Shown here piece after piece: positions 1 through 10,047 of a stretch of 64,000 nucleotides of DNA. Position 1 is the stretch's first letter, and every line of letters begins with the position of its first letter. Below the pieces are notes generated by a model. That model did no database searches. It was not told where the DNA came from and saw only the letters and a program-made list of their open reading frames with translations. The DNA is from Perkinsus olseni. Its lineage: Eukaryota > Perkinsozoa > Perkinsida > Perkinsidae. A program made the translations under genes and the position numbers. Where the stretch lies: the NCBI GenBank assembly GCA_013115135.1, contig JABANP010000179.1:32229-96228 (forward strand), given 5' to 3'.

Positions 1-1872
1 TACCAGGGTGCACTCCAAAGGCTCAACAACCGCTTCTTCGTCAAGCCGTACGTTGACAGGGTCGCCACGAGAGATCCGCCTCCGACTGCACCTCTGAAGG
101 TCACTTTTGCCGACGGATCCACAGAGACCATTAATTGGTTGGGAAGGTTGAGCGACTACACCAAGGCTGCTGGATGGACGGACGTTGTCAACACACGTTT
201 CTACAACACCCTGACTAACTGGAACCCACAGTTTCAAAAGACACTTGATTTCGAGACTGAGTTCTACGAGAAGAAGCCGGATTCCTTGTGGGACCCCAGT
301 CACCGGAAGCATCCTACTATGACTGACGAGGACCTCGAGGTGCTCGACAGAATCTTCAGCCAAAGCCAGCTGGATAGTGGCTTGGACGATGACTTCCTGA
401 CTGCGGACATGAGCTCTTCTGAGGTTGCTGAGGGTTGGATTGAAGGCACTGGCTTTCAGTATTCTCTGGTGGGAGATGCCGTCGTTGTGGTCGTACCAGA
501 CTTCATGCCCGTGGAGAAACTGTCTACTGAAGCCGAAGTGGAGGCTGCCCTCTATGAGAGCTTCTACCAGGTCCAAGAATTCGCTCGCGAGAACGGTGTG
601 AGGCGGTTGCTGTTTGATGTTTCTTCCAATGGTGGTGGCTTGGTTATCTCTTCTATTGCTCTGCAGTGGTATGTGGTGAACTCGGGCGAAGACATATGCA
701 CGCCCATAGTCAGGCATATGACTGAAAACTGGCAGTCGTGGGTGTCTTCGTTTGGGGTAAATTATGATGAGACGATCGACAAGTTCTTCCAGGAAAATCC
801 TGAGCTCGTAGGAAGCCCGGCGTTTATCCAAGGCAAGTTTCAGAAGCTCTACCTACTCATGGACCACGCTCAGGGCTTGATTACCGATGGTTTCGACGAA
901 GAGCATGAGGTCACTAGATTGAGAAGTATCGAGGCTTCCATATTGTCCATGAACACTCCTCAGGAGAGAGCGGAACTTTTCAAAAAGTTCTTGAAAGAAA
1001 GGAGTTTTCTCGACAAGTCAACTCAAATAGGGTCCCAGCTCGCACCCCAGCATGGTTGGTTTCTCTTCGACAATGAAGAGTTGGTGGATCCACATACCAA
1101 AGAAGAGTTCAGCCCTCCGCTGAGACAGTTCACGGACCTTGAAGTCCGTCAATGGGGGAAGCCATCGAACTACTCAGCACAGGGCGTCTTTGGGTTCTGC
1201 AATAAGGTCTTGAACAATATGCCCAAGATGGTGATGGGAAGATACGACAGAAACTATTGGACGGAAGTCGCCTTCGTCACGGACGGCAACTGCGGCTCAG
1301 CCTGCTCTATGTTCACCCAAACGTTGCAGCTCTCAGGGGCTGCCACTGCCTTCACGTTCGGTTCCTTGGCTAACCAAGCGATGGATGTGGCCTCCTTCGG
1401 GGGTGGCAACGTGGTCCAGTACAGCCAGATCTCTCCACTCTTGAATATTGCCAGCCACCTTGGCTACTGGGCTACATTCGGCGAGTCGGAGTGGTCACAA
1501 AAACACAAGGACTCTTGGGTCAATAAACCAATACCCTTTCCCCATAGTGCTAGGGTTGGATACACGTGGAATATCGAGCTAGCTCCTCAACTTGGGCCCG
1601 ATGCTCTGCCACGGCAGTTCTACAAAGTACCTGCCCACAAGCACTTGAACATGTGGGCACGAAACTTGGAAGAAAGGGCAGACGTCTACAGCGAGATAGT
1701 TAGCTACAAGAGCTGGACCGATATAAGAGCAAACCCGCAATTCAAAGACCTCGGCTACTGTCCGGCTTACACCGATAGGACAACACCAAGCTCTGCTCCC
1801 CACGGATCCGTCGGCCTTTCAGTGGTCGGGACTATACTAGTTTTACTTATTCATATCGTCAGCAACTTCTAG
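1..1872 (+). CDS. S41-family (tail-specific protease-like) peptidase, 5' truncated
   Basis: The frame is open from base 1, so the start lies before the window and at least 623 residues are visible. Two regions match the S41 peptidase fold of the fungal/protist type: a DVSSNGGG segment near bases 616-640, corresponding to the family's D-x-R-x-NxGG strand, and a VTDGNCGSACSMF segment near 1276-1314. In the second, the Ser codon at 1297-1299 is the expected nucleophile, in the TDGxCxSxC form used by eukaryotic members. The last 20 or so residues are hydrophobic after a Ser/Pro-rich stretch, which fits a GPI-anchor signal or a C-terminal membrane tail, so the enzyme is probably surface-bound or secreted. 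No intron is visible. The family assignment rests on these motifs; the substrate is unknown. Confidence 0.72.
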   Translation, partial: YQGALQRLNNRFFVKPYVDRVATRDPPPTAPLKVTFADGSTETINWLGRLSDYTKAAGWTDVVNTRFYNTLTNWNPQFQKTLDFETEFYEKKPDSLWDPSHRKHPTMTDEDLEVLDRIFSQSQLDSGLDDDFLTADMSSSEVAEGWIEGTGFQYSLVGDAVVVVVPDFMPVEKLSTEAEVEAALYESFYQVQEFARENGVRRLLFDVSSNGGGLVISSIALQWYVVNSGEDICTPIVRHMTENWQSWVSSFGVNYDETIDKFFQENPELVGSPAFIQGKFQKLYLLMDHAQGLITDGFDEEHEVTRLRSIEASILSMNTPQERAELFKKFLKERSFLDKSTQIGSQLAPQHGWFLFDNEELVDPHTKEEFSPPLRQFTDLEVRQWGKPSNYSAQGVFGFCNKVLNNMPKMVMGRYDRNYWTEVAFVTDGNCGSACSMFTQTLQLSGAATAFTFGSLANQAMDVASFGGGNVVQYSQISPLLNIASHLGYWATFGESEWSQKHKDSWVNKPIPFPHSARVGYTWNIELAPQLGPDALPRQFYKVPAHKHLNMWARNLEERADVYSEIVSYKSWTDIRANPQFKDLGYCPAYTDRTTPSSAPHGSVGLSVVGTILVLLIHIVSNF

Positions 1873-2424
1873 TGCTGCGGGTTCTTATTCGTACGATACC
1901 TTCAGATGCCGCTGTTATAAACCGTCGGGTCTGAGTATCTTCAACTCAGTACCCTGCGTATATTTTTCTCTTCCATTTTTTTATTCTGGTTCATCACGAC
2001 TACTCGCTCAAAACGACCTTGAATATATTAGATGGTTGAGCAGTAGTAGTCAATCGTGATTGTGAACAGTGTCAACGACCGATGGCAAACGGCGGTTGCC
2101 AGCAGACCCGCATCAAAGACGCAGTTCAAGTGGCGAAGCCTACTGCAACCGACGCCACCTAGACACTGCCAAGAGCGAGTTCAACTAGTTGAGCGAGATG
2201 GCTCTGATATCGAACTATCGAGCTACAGTGCCGGCCGGCCAAATCCTACGAGAAAACATCCTAAACGATTGCTATTATGCTATGACGGAATTGCACGATG
2301 TATGACACTCCTGAACTCAACTTCAACCAATTTTGTTCCTAGACAGACGCATATGCAACAGAGTTAGGCAGCGGCAGGATCACATATACTAGGAGCGTCC
2401 TGCGCTTTATATAGAAAAATCAAC
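1873..2424. other. intergenic, no gene seen
   Basis: These 552 bases separate the S41 gene from the convergent phosphoglycerate dehydrogenase gene. They contain only short frames of unremarkable composition. Both 3' ends must lie here; T-rich stretches near 1960-1985 are compatible with 3' processing, but nothing specific can be called. Confidence 0.5.
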
Positions 2425-3369
2425 TTAAAAGGCCTTTCCATTGACCTGATGAATGGCAGAGCCATCCTTGAAATAGGATGCAATCTGCTTCGCAGCAGCG
2501 AGACCTGCATTAATATTAGACTCGAGAGTCTGAGCACCCATCTTCTTGGGAGTAACAATGAGCTGCTTCTTCATCTGATCAGCGCCGATCTTCTCCCTCA
2601 ACTCGTCCATCTTAGTGAAACCGACATCAGAGATGTAACCAAGATCAGGACGCTTCTGGAACATGGAGATGATAGAATCTTCGTCAACAACTTCATGTCT
2701 GGCCGCATCGACGAGAACGCCGTTCTTGGGCATCAAAGACATGAGATCCTCGTTGATGGAGTTCACCGTCTGAGGAGTAGCAGGAACATGCAAAGACACA
2801 ATATCACACTTGAACAACTCCTTGAGATCATGAAGAGGCTCAGCACCGGACTCCTTGATCTGCTCATCAGAGAGGAAGGGATCATAAGCATAGCACTTCA
2901 TAGCAAAGCCCTTGGAGACTTCAATCATAGCCCTCGACACGTTACCGCAACCATAGAGACCGAGAGTAGAGCCACGAATCTCTCTACCAGAGGTGGCATC
3001 GAAATGATTCCTCTTCATAGCAATCAAAAGACCGAAGACCATCTCGGCCACGGCATTGGCATTCTGGCCGGGAGTGTTCTCGACAACAACGTGATGCTTC
3101 GAAGCAGCATCAAGATCGATAGTATCAACACCAGCACCAGCGCGAACAACAATCTTCAGATTCTTGGCGCGGTTGAAGAACTCCTCATCGAGCTTATCAC
3201 TCCTGACTATGCAAGCCTCGGCAGACTCGGCAGCGGCGTAGAGCTCCTCCTGTGTCTTGTAACCCTCGATCTTATCGAAAGTTAGACCGTTATCCTTGCA
3301 TATCTTCTCGATACCATCAACGGCGATCTTGTTGAAGGGCTTGAAAGTAGCCAAAAGAACGGAAGGCAT
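2425..3369 (-). CDS. serA: D-3-phosphoglycerate dehydrogenase, copy 1 (type III-like)
   Basis: This 314-residue intronless enzyme would oxidise 3-phosphoglycerate to 3-phosphohydroxypyruvate with NAD, the first step of serine synthesis. Visible features are RAGAGVD at residues 76-82, the Rossmann glycine motif GLYGCGNVS at 137-145, a substrate Arg in DAARHEV near 224, and TPKKMGAQT at 273-281. In the last motif canonical enzymes have TPH; the catalytic His is replaced by Lys, as reported for the short type III enzymes of Entamoeba. There is no ACT or other C-terminal regulatory domain, so serine feedback through such a domain is unlikely. The start is placed at the Met shared with copy 2: an in-frame extension of 26 residues upstream is not conserved there. 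Copy 1 differs from copy 2 at only three residues, all in the last 70. Confidence 0.93.
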   Translation of the reverse strand: MPSVLLATFKPFNKIAVDGIEKICKDNGLTFDKIEGYKTQEELYAAAESAEACIVRSDKLDEEFFNRAKNLKIVVRAGAGVDTIDLDAASKHHVVVENTPGQNANAVAEMVFGLLIAMKRNHFDATSGREIRGSTLGLYGCGNVSRAMIEVSKGFAMKCYAYDPFLSDEQIKESGAEPLHDLKELFKCDIVSLHVPATPQTVNSINEDLMSLMPKNGVLVDAARHEVVDEDSIISMFQKRPDLGYISDVGFTKMDELREKIGADQMKKQLIVTPKKMGAQTLESNINAGLAAAKQIASYFKDGSAIHQVNGKAF

Positions 3370-4303
3370 GTTTGAATTCGTAAAGTACAATGAAAAACTA
3401 AAGAAAAACTCATATACTTTATGGGAGTTCAACTTCCACATACTCATTTAAGGTTGAGCAACAAAGCAACACTACCATGGTGGGAGGTGCGATGAGTATC
3501 TATCTAGCACTTGCAGCTTGTCACAATGGAAGACAAGATTCCATCCAAGCTCACACGAGACGAGCTACCAGAATCGAAGAGAGCAGTCCAAGCTTAGCTC
3601 ACCGAGTAAACCGTCCTCAGCTGCCTAAACCTATAATGAAGGAAATGTTGAGCCCACCAGGAAAGCGCCTCGCGACTGTCGTTCAGAGATGCTCCTCTTC
3701 CCGTGAGCCCCGTGCACATAGGATGGAGTTCGCCGATTAGTCAATAGCTTCCCTTCCTCACATAACACCAACGGGCAAAGCAGAAGCCGAAGCTGGTCTC
3801 TCCTCATAATATGATTATGCGAGCAGCCAACGCCTTGAGCGTATTCGGTTGAGGGTCTGTATGCACTGGAAGGGCGCATACTACGTCAGTGTATACCGAT
3901 CAGTGCACGCTAGGGACGGGTTGATACGACGATACATAACTTTATGAATTTTCCTTTTTTTCGTGAGTTTGTAAGCCGAGAGGGACGACGGCGTAGTTTT
4001 TACGGCGGTCACTTTCAGTCTTGATCTTCTTTTCCAAGTCGAAGAGGATGCTCACTCATTCTATTACTACAACGCGGACGATGAATCATGGGTACGTTCC
4101 GCTACTATAGTAGGGGACTACTCCGCAAGAACGCTGTTTCCACCCGACCCACGAATCAGGCTCGGACTTGTTTCACACAAATCTACATCTTACCATGAAG
4201 CAGGAGTATAGAGCATTAGAGTGTAGAAACGAAGAATATAAGTTACATAAAAGCAAAACAACTCACCGAGAAGAAACTTGGCAGCTACAGAGCGTCAGTG
4301 GGT
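3370..4303. other. intergenic between the PGDH copies
   Basis: This 934-base spacer holds the 5' region of copy 1 (minus strand) and the 3' region of copy 2. A pyrimidine-rich tract ending in AG on the minus strand, about 20 bases before the copy 1 start, could be a splice or trans-splice acceptor. Small open frames at 3477-3740 and 3631-3879 overlap on opposite strands and show no recognisable domain. I see no gene. Confidence 0.5.
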
Positions 4304-5248
4304 TTAGAAGGCCTTCCCATTGACTTGATGAATGGCAGAGCCATCCTTGAAATACGCCGCAATCTGCTTAGCAGCAGCGAGACCGGCATTAATGTTAGAC
4401 TCGAGAGTCTGGGCACCCATCTTCTTGGGGGTAACAATAAGCTGCTTCTTCATCTGATCGGCGCCGATCTTCTCCTTCAACTCTTCCATCTTGGTAAAAC
4501 CGACATCAGAGATGTAACCAAGATCAGGACGCTTCTGGAACATGGAGATGATAGAATCTTCGTCAACGACTTCATGTCTGGCCGCATCGACGAGAACGCC
4601 GTTCTTGGGCATCAAAGACATGAGATCCTCGTTGATGGAGTTCACCGTCTGAGGAGTAGCAGGAACATGCAAGGACACAATATCACACTTGAACAACTCC
4701 TTGAGGTCATGAAGAGGCTCAGCACCGGACTCCTTGATCTGCTCATCAGAGAGGAAGGGATCATAAGCGTAGCACTTCATAGCAAAACCCTTAGAGACTT
4801 CAATCATAGCCCTGGAGACGTTACCGCAACCATAGAGACCGAGAGTAGAGCCACGAATCTCTCTACCAGAGGTGGCATCGAAATGATTCCTCTTCATAGC
4901 AATCAAAAGACCGAAGACCATCTCGGCGACGGCATTGGCATTCTGGCCGGGAGTGTTCTCGACAACAACGTGATGCTTCGAAGCAGCATCGAGATCGATA
5001 GTATCGACACCAGCACCAGCGCGAACAACAATCTTCAGATTCTTGGCGCGGTTGAAGAACTCCTCATCGAGCTTATCACTCCTGACTATGCAAGCCTCGG
5101 CAGACTCGGCAGCGGCGTAGAGCTCCTCCTGTGTCTTGTAACCCTCGATCTTATCGAAAGTTAGACCGTTATCCTTGCATATCTTCTCGATACCATCAAC
5201 GGCGATCTTGTTGAAGGGCTTGAAAGTAGCCAAAAGAACGGAAGGCAT
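4304..5248 (-). CDS. serA: D-3-phosphoglycerate dehydrogenase, copy 2 (type III-like)
   Basis: This tandem duplicate of the gene at 2425-3369 has the same 314-residue length, orientation and motifs: glycine motif at 137-145 and Lys-for-His substitution in TPKKMGAQT at 273-281. It differs by Glu/Asp, Lys/Arg and Ala/Ser exchanges near residues 245-288. The first 240 codons encode identical protein with only scattered silent differences, while the flanking DNA is unrelated immediately beyond the start codon. This suggests an old duplication kept alike by gene conversion, or a coding-sequence-only duplication. Both copies look functional. Confidence 0.93.
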   Translation of the reverse strand: MPSVLLATFKPFNKIAVDGIEKICKDNGLTFDKIEGYKTQEELYAAAESAEACIVRSDKLDEEFFNRAKNLKIVVRAGAGVDTIDLDAASKHHVVVENTPGQNANAVAEMVFGLLIAMKRNHFDATSGREIRGSTLGLYGCGNVSRAMIEVSKGFAMKCYAYDPFLSDEQIKESGAEPLHDLKELFKCDIVSLHVPATPQTVNSINEDLMSLMPKNGVLVDAARHEVVDEDSIISMFQKRPDLGYISDVGFTKMEELKEKIGADQMKKQLIVTPKKMGAQTLESNINAGLAAAKQIAAYFKDGSAIHQVNGKAF

Positions 5249-5849
5249 TTTGAGATGGATGAATTTACTGGAATACTACCAAGCGGGATATCACGTCCAC
5301 CCCAACCTTGGCTCCTCATCGTTTAGCCCGGATAATGCGAACGACAAAACGTCCCCTCTATTTAATCATGCTAAGATGGTTAACCTGGCCAGGATCGTGA
5401 ACGAGCTAAAATGTCGCTAGCGAAGCGAAGCAGGGAGGGACAGAGATTTTGTGTGGTCTCTCGTCGAAGCCCATTTGGACGAGATCACGGCCAAAAGAGT
5501 CAAGCCGGACGTCTGGCTCAGATCTCCCACCTAGGCAAGGCCTGCCTCGGCCCCACAAAAATAGAGCACTGTCGACAGGGAGATTGTTTTCTCTTCGCTA
5601 TTTTGTGTGCTTCGCTGTCTCCTACTTTCAGGATGAAACGGTCGTATACGTCGTGCAATCAGAATGGAGTACATATATAAACATTCACGGGTCGGATGGA
5701 TAGTCAATCCTCCACTCGCGCGGTCTCAGTGTTGTAGGTGAGGCACGGATAGAGAGTCACAGGTGGTGGGGATGTACTGCGAAGACGCTGTTTTCCAGCA
5801 CGAGACGCTCGCGGCGGCATACAGCCTGAAAAGACACATAATTAACATG
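5249..5849. other. intergenic upstream of tRNA-Asp
   Basis: About 600 bases between the divergent PGDH copy 2 start and the first tRNA-Asp. Overlapping plus-strand frames at 5411-5703 have no recognisable domain or convincing composition. The promoter of PGDH copy 2 must lie in the first part. Confidence 0.4.
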
Positions 5850-5921
5850 TCCGCGGTAGTATAGTGGTGAGTATTCCTGCCTGTCACGCAGGAGACCCGG
5901 GTTCAATTCCCGGCCGCGGAA
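5850..5921 (+). tRNA. tRNA-Asp (anticodon GTC), copy 1
   Basis: A complete 72-base cloverleaf: the seven-base acceptor stem TCCGCGG pairs with CCGCGGA, the anticodon loop is CTGTCAC (anticodon GTC), and the T-loop TTCAATT sits between CCGGG and CCCGG. There is no intron. The sequence is identical to the copy at 6841-6912. Internal A and B boxes are intact, so RNA polymerase III transcription is expected. Confidence 0.97.
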
Positions 5922-5992
5922 TTATTTTCTACCAAACGATCTCCGCGCCGTCCTAGCATGGCTATATGGCTAGCAGTCCATGCCCTCCGGGC

Positions 5993-6367
5993 TCAAACTG
6001 CGAGCATAACGGTTGCAATTGAGTTCAGTCGGATCAATCCACCCTGCCATACCCAATTGAGCCTGGCTATAGCCAAACTGGCTGTCGTCAAAGTTACAAT
6101 ACCTACGAGGAAAAGCCAAGAGTTCATCAGAACGAATTTTGCGATGACCCACGGTACTGACAGCGCCAACGCGCGGCTTCTCGGTTCTTTATCCGGGTTC
6201 TCATCGAAGACCCCCCCAAATAAACTTAAACGGGTATGGGAATTAGCTAAGTCCTTCCAGGCGGCCTGGGCGCCTCTTTGAAGATAGTCGTTTTCAACGA
6301 TATACTCTCCGCTGCCAGTTGCTAACCCCAGCCGCAGTGCGTCGTTTGCACGAAAAGAGCGAAACAA
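5993..6367 (-). CDS. possible membrane-protein exon, unrecognised
   Basis: A minus-strand frame, open further upstream to about 6410 without an ATG, ends in two hydrophobic stretches (around residues 72-95 and 100-124 of the 124-residue frame) after a polar N-terminal half. Composition is protein-like, but no family is recognised, no start codon is certain, and a competing plus-strand frame (5958-6281) covers the same bases. It could be a terminal exon of a gene lying between the two tRNA-Asp genes. Weak call. Confidence 0.22.
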   Translation of the reverse strand: MFRSFRANDALRLGLATGSGEYIVENDYLQRGAQAAWKDLANSHTRLSLFGGVFDENPDKEPRSRALALSVPWVIAKFVLMNSWLFLVGIVTLTTASLAIARLNWVWQGGLIRLNSIATVMLAV

Positions 6368-6840
6368 AGAAGGCGACGGTCGCAGCTCATACCGTAACCG
6401 TGAACGGCTACCAGCCGCCAGCTAATCGGCACTGGATCGGTCGCGTTCTGCCGGTACTCTCGGAAGCGTCAACTAAAATAGGTTGGCTCGATCTGCTTCT
6501 GGTGAGGAACCTGAATTACTGGAGTAATCGGGATTTGATTTTCGTTACCGACAGGGACGCTGGTACGTCGCGTCACGAATCACGTGCAGCGGAAATCGCG
6601 CAGCGAAGGACCCGTGTTTCCTTTCAACGCAGTGCGGTGACCGCACACCGACCTCAAAACCCTTACAACGCTAAGCGCACAGTCAGAGCTGCCTCTTACG
6701 AACCCGTACTAGCATCGTTCAACTTGCTCTGTAAAGAGGCGGCCACAGGCACTCAACCAAATATGTGACCCAAAACCATCATGTCGAAGATTTTTACGAA
6801 ATTAATTTTCTACAGGCTGTAAAAATGAAAAACTATCAGT

Positions 6841-6912
6841 TCCGCGGTAGTATAGTGGTGAGTATTCCTGCCTGTCACGCAGGAGACCCGGGTTCAATTC
6901 CCGGCCGCGGAA
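6841..6912 (+). tRNA. tRNA-Asp (anticodon GTC), copy 2
   Basis: Identical over all 72 bases to the tRNA-Asp at 5850-5921, with the same orientation and 919 bases between them. The sequences flanking the two copies are unrelated just outside the mature tRNA. This suggests duplication or homogenisation of the tRNA unit alone rather than a recent segmental duplication. Confidence 0.97.
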
Positions 6913-7666
6913 AAACATTATCCACAAACTCATCTCCTGTTGGGATGAACTTTTTTACTGAATACGATCGCTAGAAGGGAGACTCTTGGTCGAACCAAAC
7001 GGAAGTAGCACTAAGTAGGAGGCAACCACCCTGGGAGTGAACTCAATCGACCTGAACCTTGGCGCGACACCACAGTAGAGCAGAGTCCCGCAAGGACGTT
7101 GGTTCAATCGTCTGGACATACACTAGACTCCTACGATTCCTAGAACTGAAACACATACATTACGTCTTACTCGTGGCGCACAAATCGATCAAATTTACGA
7201 TTCCTCTCCTACCATGGAGTCTCCATGATGGAGAGCATTGCCTTCCAAGTTGGAAGATCCTTCCATGTATCGTTTGAGAGAGCAACAAATTCGCAATATA
7301 GTGATGGCTCATAATTACTCGGCAGATAACGCCTCCAAATGCTCTCTGGACAATTTTCTTTGACAGGACTGTATTGTCCTGGAAGGACAGAACGCCCGAA
7401 CACCAATAGGCAATATGTGACCACTCAACAGGTCAAACATGGTCCCCCATTTACCCACGATATTTATAACGGTTATAACATAACCCACACAACAGATCAT
7501 CTCTTTATCAGAGGATACTGAATGCTGCTGACCAAGTGATACATTATTATGTTAAATAGTCAGGGTTTGGACTCCACTCCGGGATAATAGTAAGCACGAA
7601 CATCACTGGCAGTTGGTACATGAACCTGGATGAGTCAACTCATATTTCAAAAACAGCTACGCCAGG
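6913..7666. other. intergenic, no gene seen
   Basis: These 750 bases contain only short overlapping frames on both strands. Nothing was recognised apart from AT-rich patches near 7430-7560, which could belong to the 3' region of the minus-strand gene that ends at 7667. Confidence 0.4.
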
Positions 7667-8593
7667 TTACCTTGCTAGCCTGCCCTTTACATGGTGCGGC
7701 TTCAACTCATCGTCTATCAATTTCTCTGGTGTTGGAGACGATCCATACAACTCCTGGTAAACCTGAGCTTCGCAGTCCACATCCTTCCATCAGCTGCGGC
7801 CTCACCTTCTCCTCTTCCTCAGATGCTGCTTCGTTCGTCTCATCCGAGGCCTCCGCCCGAGCCCGCATCTTCTCCTTCACTGCAGCAGCCCGCTTCTCCT
7901 TTTCCTGTTCCACCAGCTCATCTCGCTTTGCCCGTCGTTCACGTAGCCGATCCAACTTGTTCAGCTGAAGGCAGCCGACCCATTGAGACCAGGCTCGTTG
8001 CCCGTGCCGGCTGATCGTCTAAGTCGAATTTCGAGCGACTTCTATTTCCACTGGGCAAACCAATTCAATAATATACAACCACATTACCAGCTGAACATGT
8101 GTTCGTGAGATCACAATTTCTCTCAAGCCATAGGGCCTGATCCTGCCAATTAGTCCACTCACCTGTACGTCCAGCGACGGCCGTGCACCTATCGCAGCGC
8201 CCGGGGCACCCCTCGCCTCCCAAATTTTCTTGACAAGCTCATCCAATCGCAGGAGGTAGAGGATGCTCATTACTAGTATAAGGCAGTAGCCGCTTGCAGC
8301 TGAGAAATTCCAGTACACCCAGGGATAGCCTGATGGCACTTACACAGGTCAAGCACAAACGCCAGGAAGAAAACACGTAGAATCATCGACAAACGACGTC
8401 GTATCTCCGCCCCAGCTTCTGAAGAGAGAACCGGGCAGTCGATTTCAAACAAGGAGCGATAGAAGCGATTTCACCCACCCATGGCCCGTTGAGCTGCTTC
8501 CGCGTCATGCTGCTGCTGACGTTGATGGAACGCAGCATCTGACAGGAGCAACCAAAACTGCCAGAGCAGGACCACGCCTTCAGCTGCCCACTC
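7667..8593 (-). CDS. multi-exon membrane protein with coiled-coil tail, unrecognised
   Basis: A minus-strand gene was rebuilt from exons 8479-8593 (5' end uncertain), 8344-8418, 8163-8299, 7806-7964 and 7667-7762. GT-AG introns of 60, 44, 198 and 43 nt join them, and codon phases agree at every junction. The product has a hydrophobic segment in the first exon, then two more (ILRVFFLAFVLDL and YCLILVMSILYLL), then a charged Arg/Glu-rich coiled coil, and ends KGRLAR. A membrane segment followed by such a coil resembles the selenoprotein S/VIMP layout, but no selenocysteine C-terminus is seen and homology is not claimed. The upstream gene at 8727-9464 may supply the N-terminal exons of the same transcript. 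Confidence 0.55.
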
Positions 8594-8726
8594 CTATTAC
8601 TTCCTTCACCGTTCCCCTGAGCCCCTCCACGACCGCTACCATTGCCTGACGATGATATAACATCCTGTGCGGGAAGCCACTTCGACTAATTTGCGACAAC
8701 GAAGTAGGTGTTATGCTCAGCAACCG

Positions 8727-9464
8727 TCACCACCTCGAGCTATCGAATACTTTACTAGTGCTCACCGGAGGTCTACGGAGAAGCGATATCGTAACAACCC
8801 CTTCCACCTGCGCTTCAACCTCCCTACTACCTGCGTTCTCGGGTTGACGGACCTGTACTAGTATGGAGGAGGTAACGGGCATTGGGCCATCAGACAAGGC
8901 TGCGTTGAGAAGTGACAGGCCCTGATAGTAATGCTGCACGAGAATGACAGCCCCCAGAAGCCGTTACCTGGGCAGTGTGTAGAGCTTCAACGGTCTTGAG
9001 CTGAGTTAAAATTAAACGCCATAGCTGTTCCTGAGGAGATGAAATCTCCTCTCAAAAATGGGCGCCACAACCACAACCCACGGGCTCGAGCACGAAGGGC
9101 GCACTACCGAGGCGCAAGCACTCACTCGAAAGCCGCGACTCGAGAGGCTCTAGACAAACTCGCGTTGTTCTCAAGTCACTAGACAAAACAGAGGAGCAAA
9201 ATAAGATGATGCCATTCACACGCTTCGGCAAAGCGAACTTCGGTGAAGAACGTTCCAGGTCCAGCGGATCCAGCGAAAAACGCATGCGACTGCCGCGTGT
9301 TGTCCGTTCCAGTTGACTACCTGTGACTCGCACAGCATCATCATCTGCCTGCAGTACCTCTCATCCTCGTCAGTGATGACGCTACTACCCCCATTCGGAT
9401 GCGCAATCGGGGGCATGAAAAACGCCGACGGCTTTTCTGGGCCACTCGGACCACTTGAAGACAT
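8727..9464 (-). CDS. three-exon protein of unknown function, 137 aa as modelled
   Basis: Minus-strand exons 9321-9464, 8968-9030 and 8727-8933 join in phase 0 through introns of 290 and 34 nt. The ATG at 9464 opens a Ser/Pro-rich leader ending near a TDEDER motif; a helical segment (LWRLILTQLKTVEALHTAQ) and a short hydrophobic stretch follow. The last exon reads to a TGA at 8727, but it also holds a good internal donor (CCG|GTGAGC near 8770). That donor would splice onward into a Gly/Ser-rich exon beginning near 8670 and then into the coiled-coil membrane gene at 7667-8593. I cannot decide between one gene and two. No family recognised. Confidence 0.4.
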
Positions 9465-10047
9465 CGAAAAAACTGAAGCCACACCGAGCAGGCCAACTCA
9501 AATGCCGAAGACGGCCGTTACTGCTCAGTTCGCGAGGCTCATAGTATTGCTTTGCATACAGCCACCTCGCCTTTGTTATACAGTACGGGTCATCTAGTAG
9601 AAGCGCTGAAAATTTCTGTAAAGTTTAGAGTGCGCGGGTCGGAGTTATGGATAACCAAGTGTGGCGAGCTCAATGGAGCAAAAATTAGGTCCTTACTCGC
9701 CCACACCGACGAAGGGCGGGCAGCCGCCCAGCTTGCGCGCTCCTCTAACGGTACGGCTCATTTAGAAGCTACTACAGTACTACTGAACGTTATGGTTGTA
9801 CAATTTGTCAGTAAGAATAATACTAGTATAACTATAACTCATCTCACGCCGCATGGAAATCTCTCGCTTCCCGTACACTCATACCTAACCCATAGAAACG
9901 CCCGATGTCACTACTCGGTCCAGGATGATGATGATTGAACGCGGAACAGCACGGTATGCAGAAAAGCACCATAAGGTTGGAACTGCAGGGTCCACAGAAG
10001 TCAGTGTGAGATGCCCAAGGGCTCTCATATACTTAGCACTCAGCAAT
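9465..10047. other. intergenic, no gene seen
   Basis: Between the 5' end of the preceding minus-strand gene and the 3' end of the epimerase gene. A 128-codon plus-strand frame (9552-9938) ending in four Asp residues has no recognisable domain and no splice support, so it is not called. Confidence 0.4.

Noticed and set aside
2449..3285. 278-codon antisense frame over PGDH copy 1 (and its counterpart in copy 2)
   Set aside because: Shadow of the dehydrogenase on the opposite strand; composition is explained by the codon usage of the real gene.
3370..3447. 26-codon N-terminal extension of PGDH copy 1
   Set aside because: Copy 2 has the same protein starting at the internal Met with unrelated upstream sequence; the extension is T-rich and probably holds the splice acceptor.
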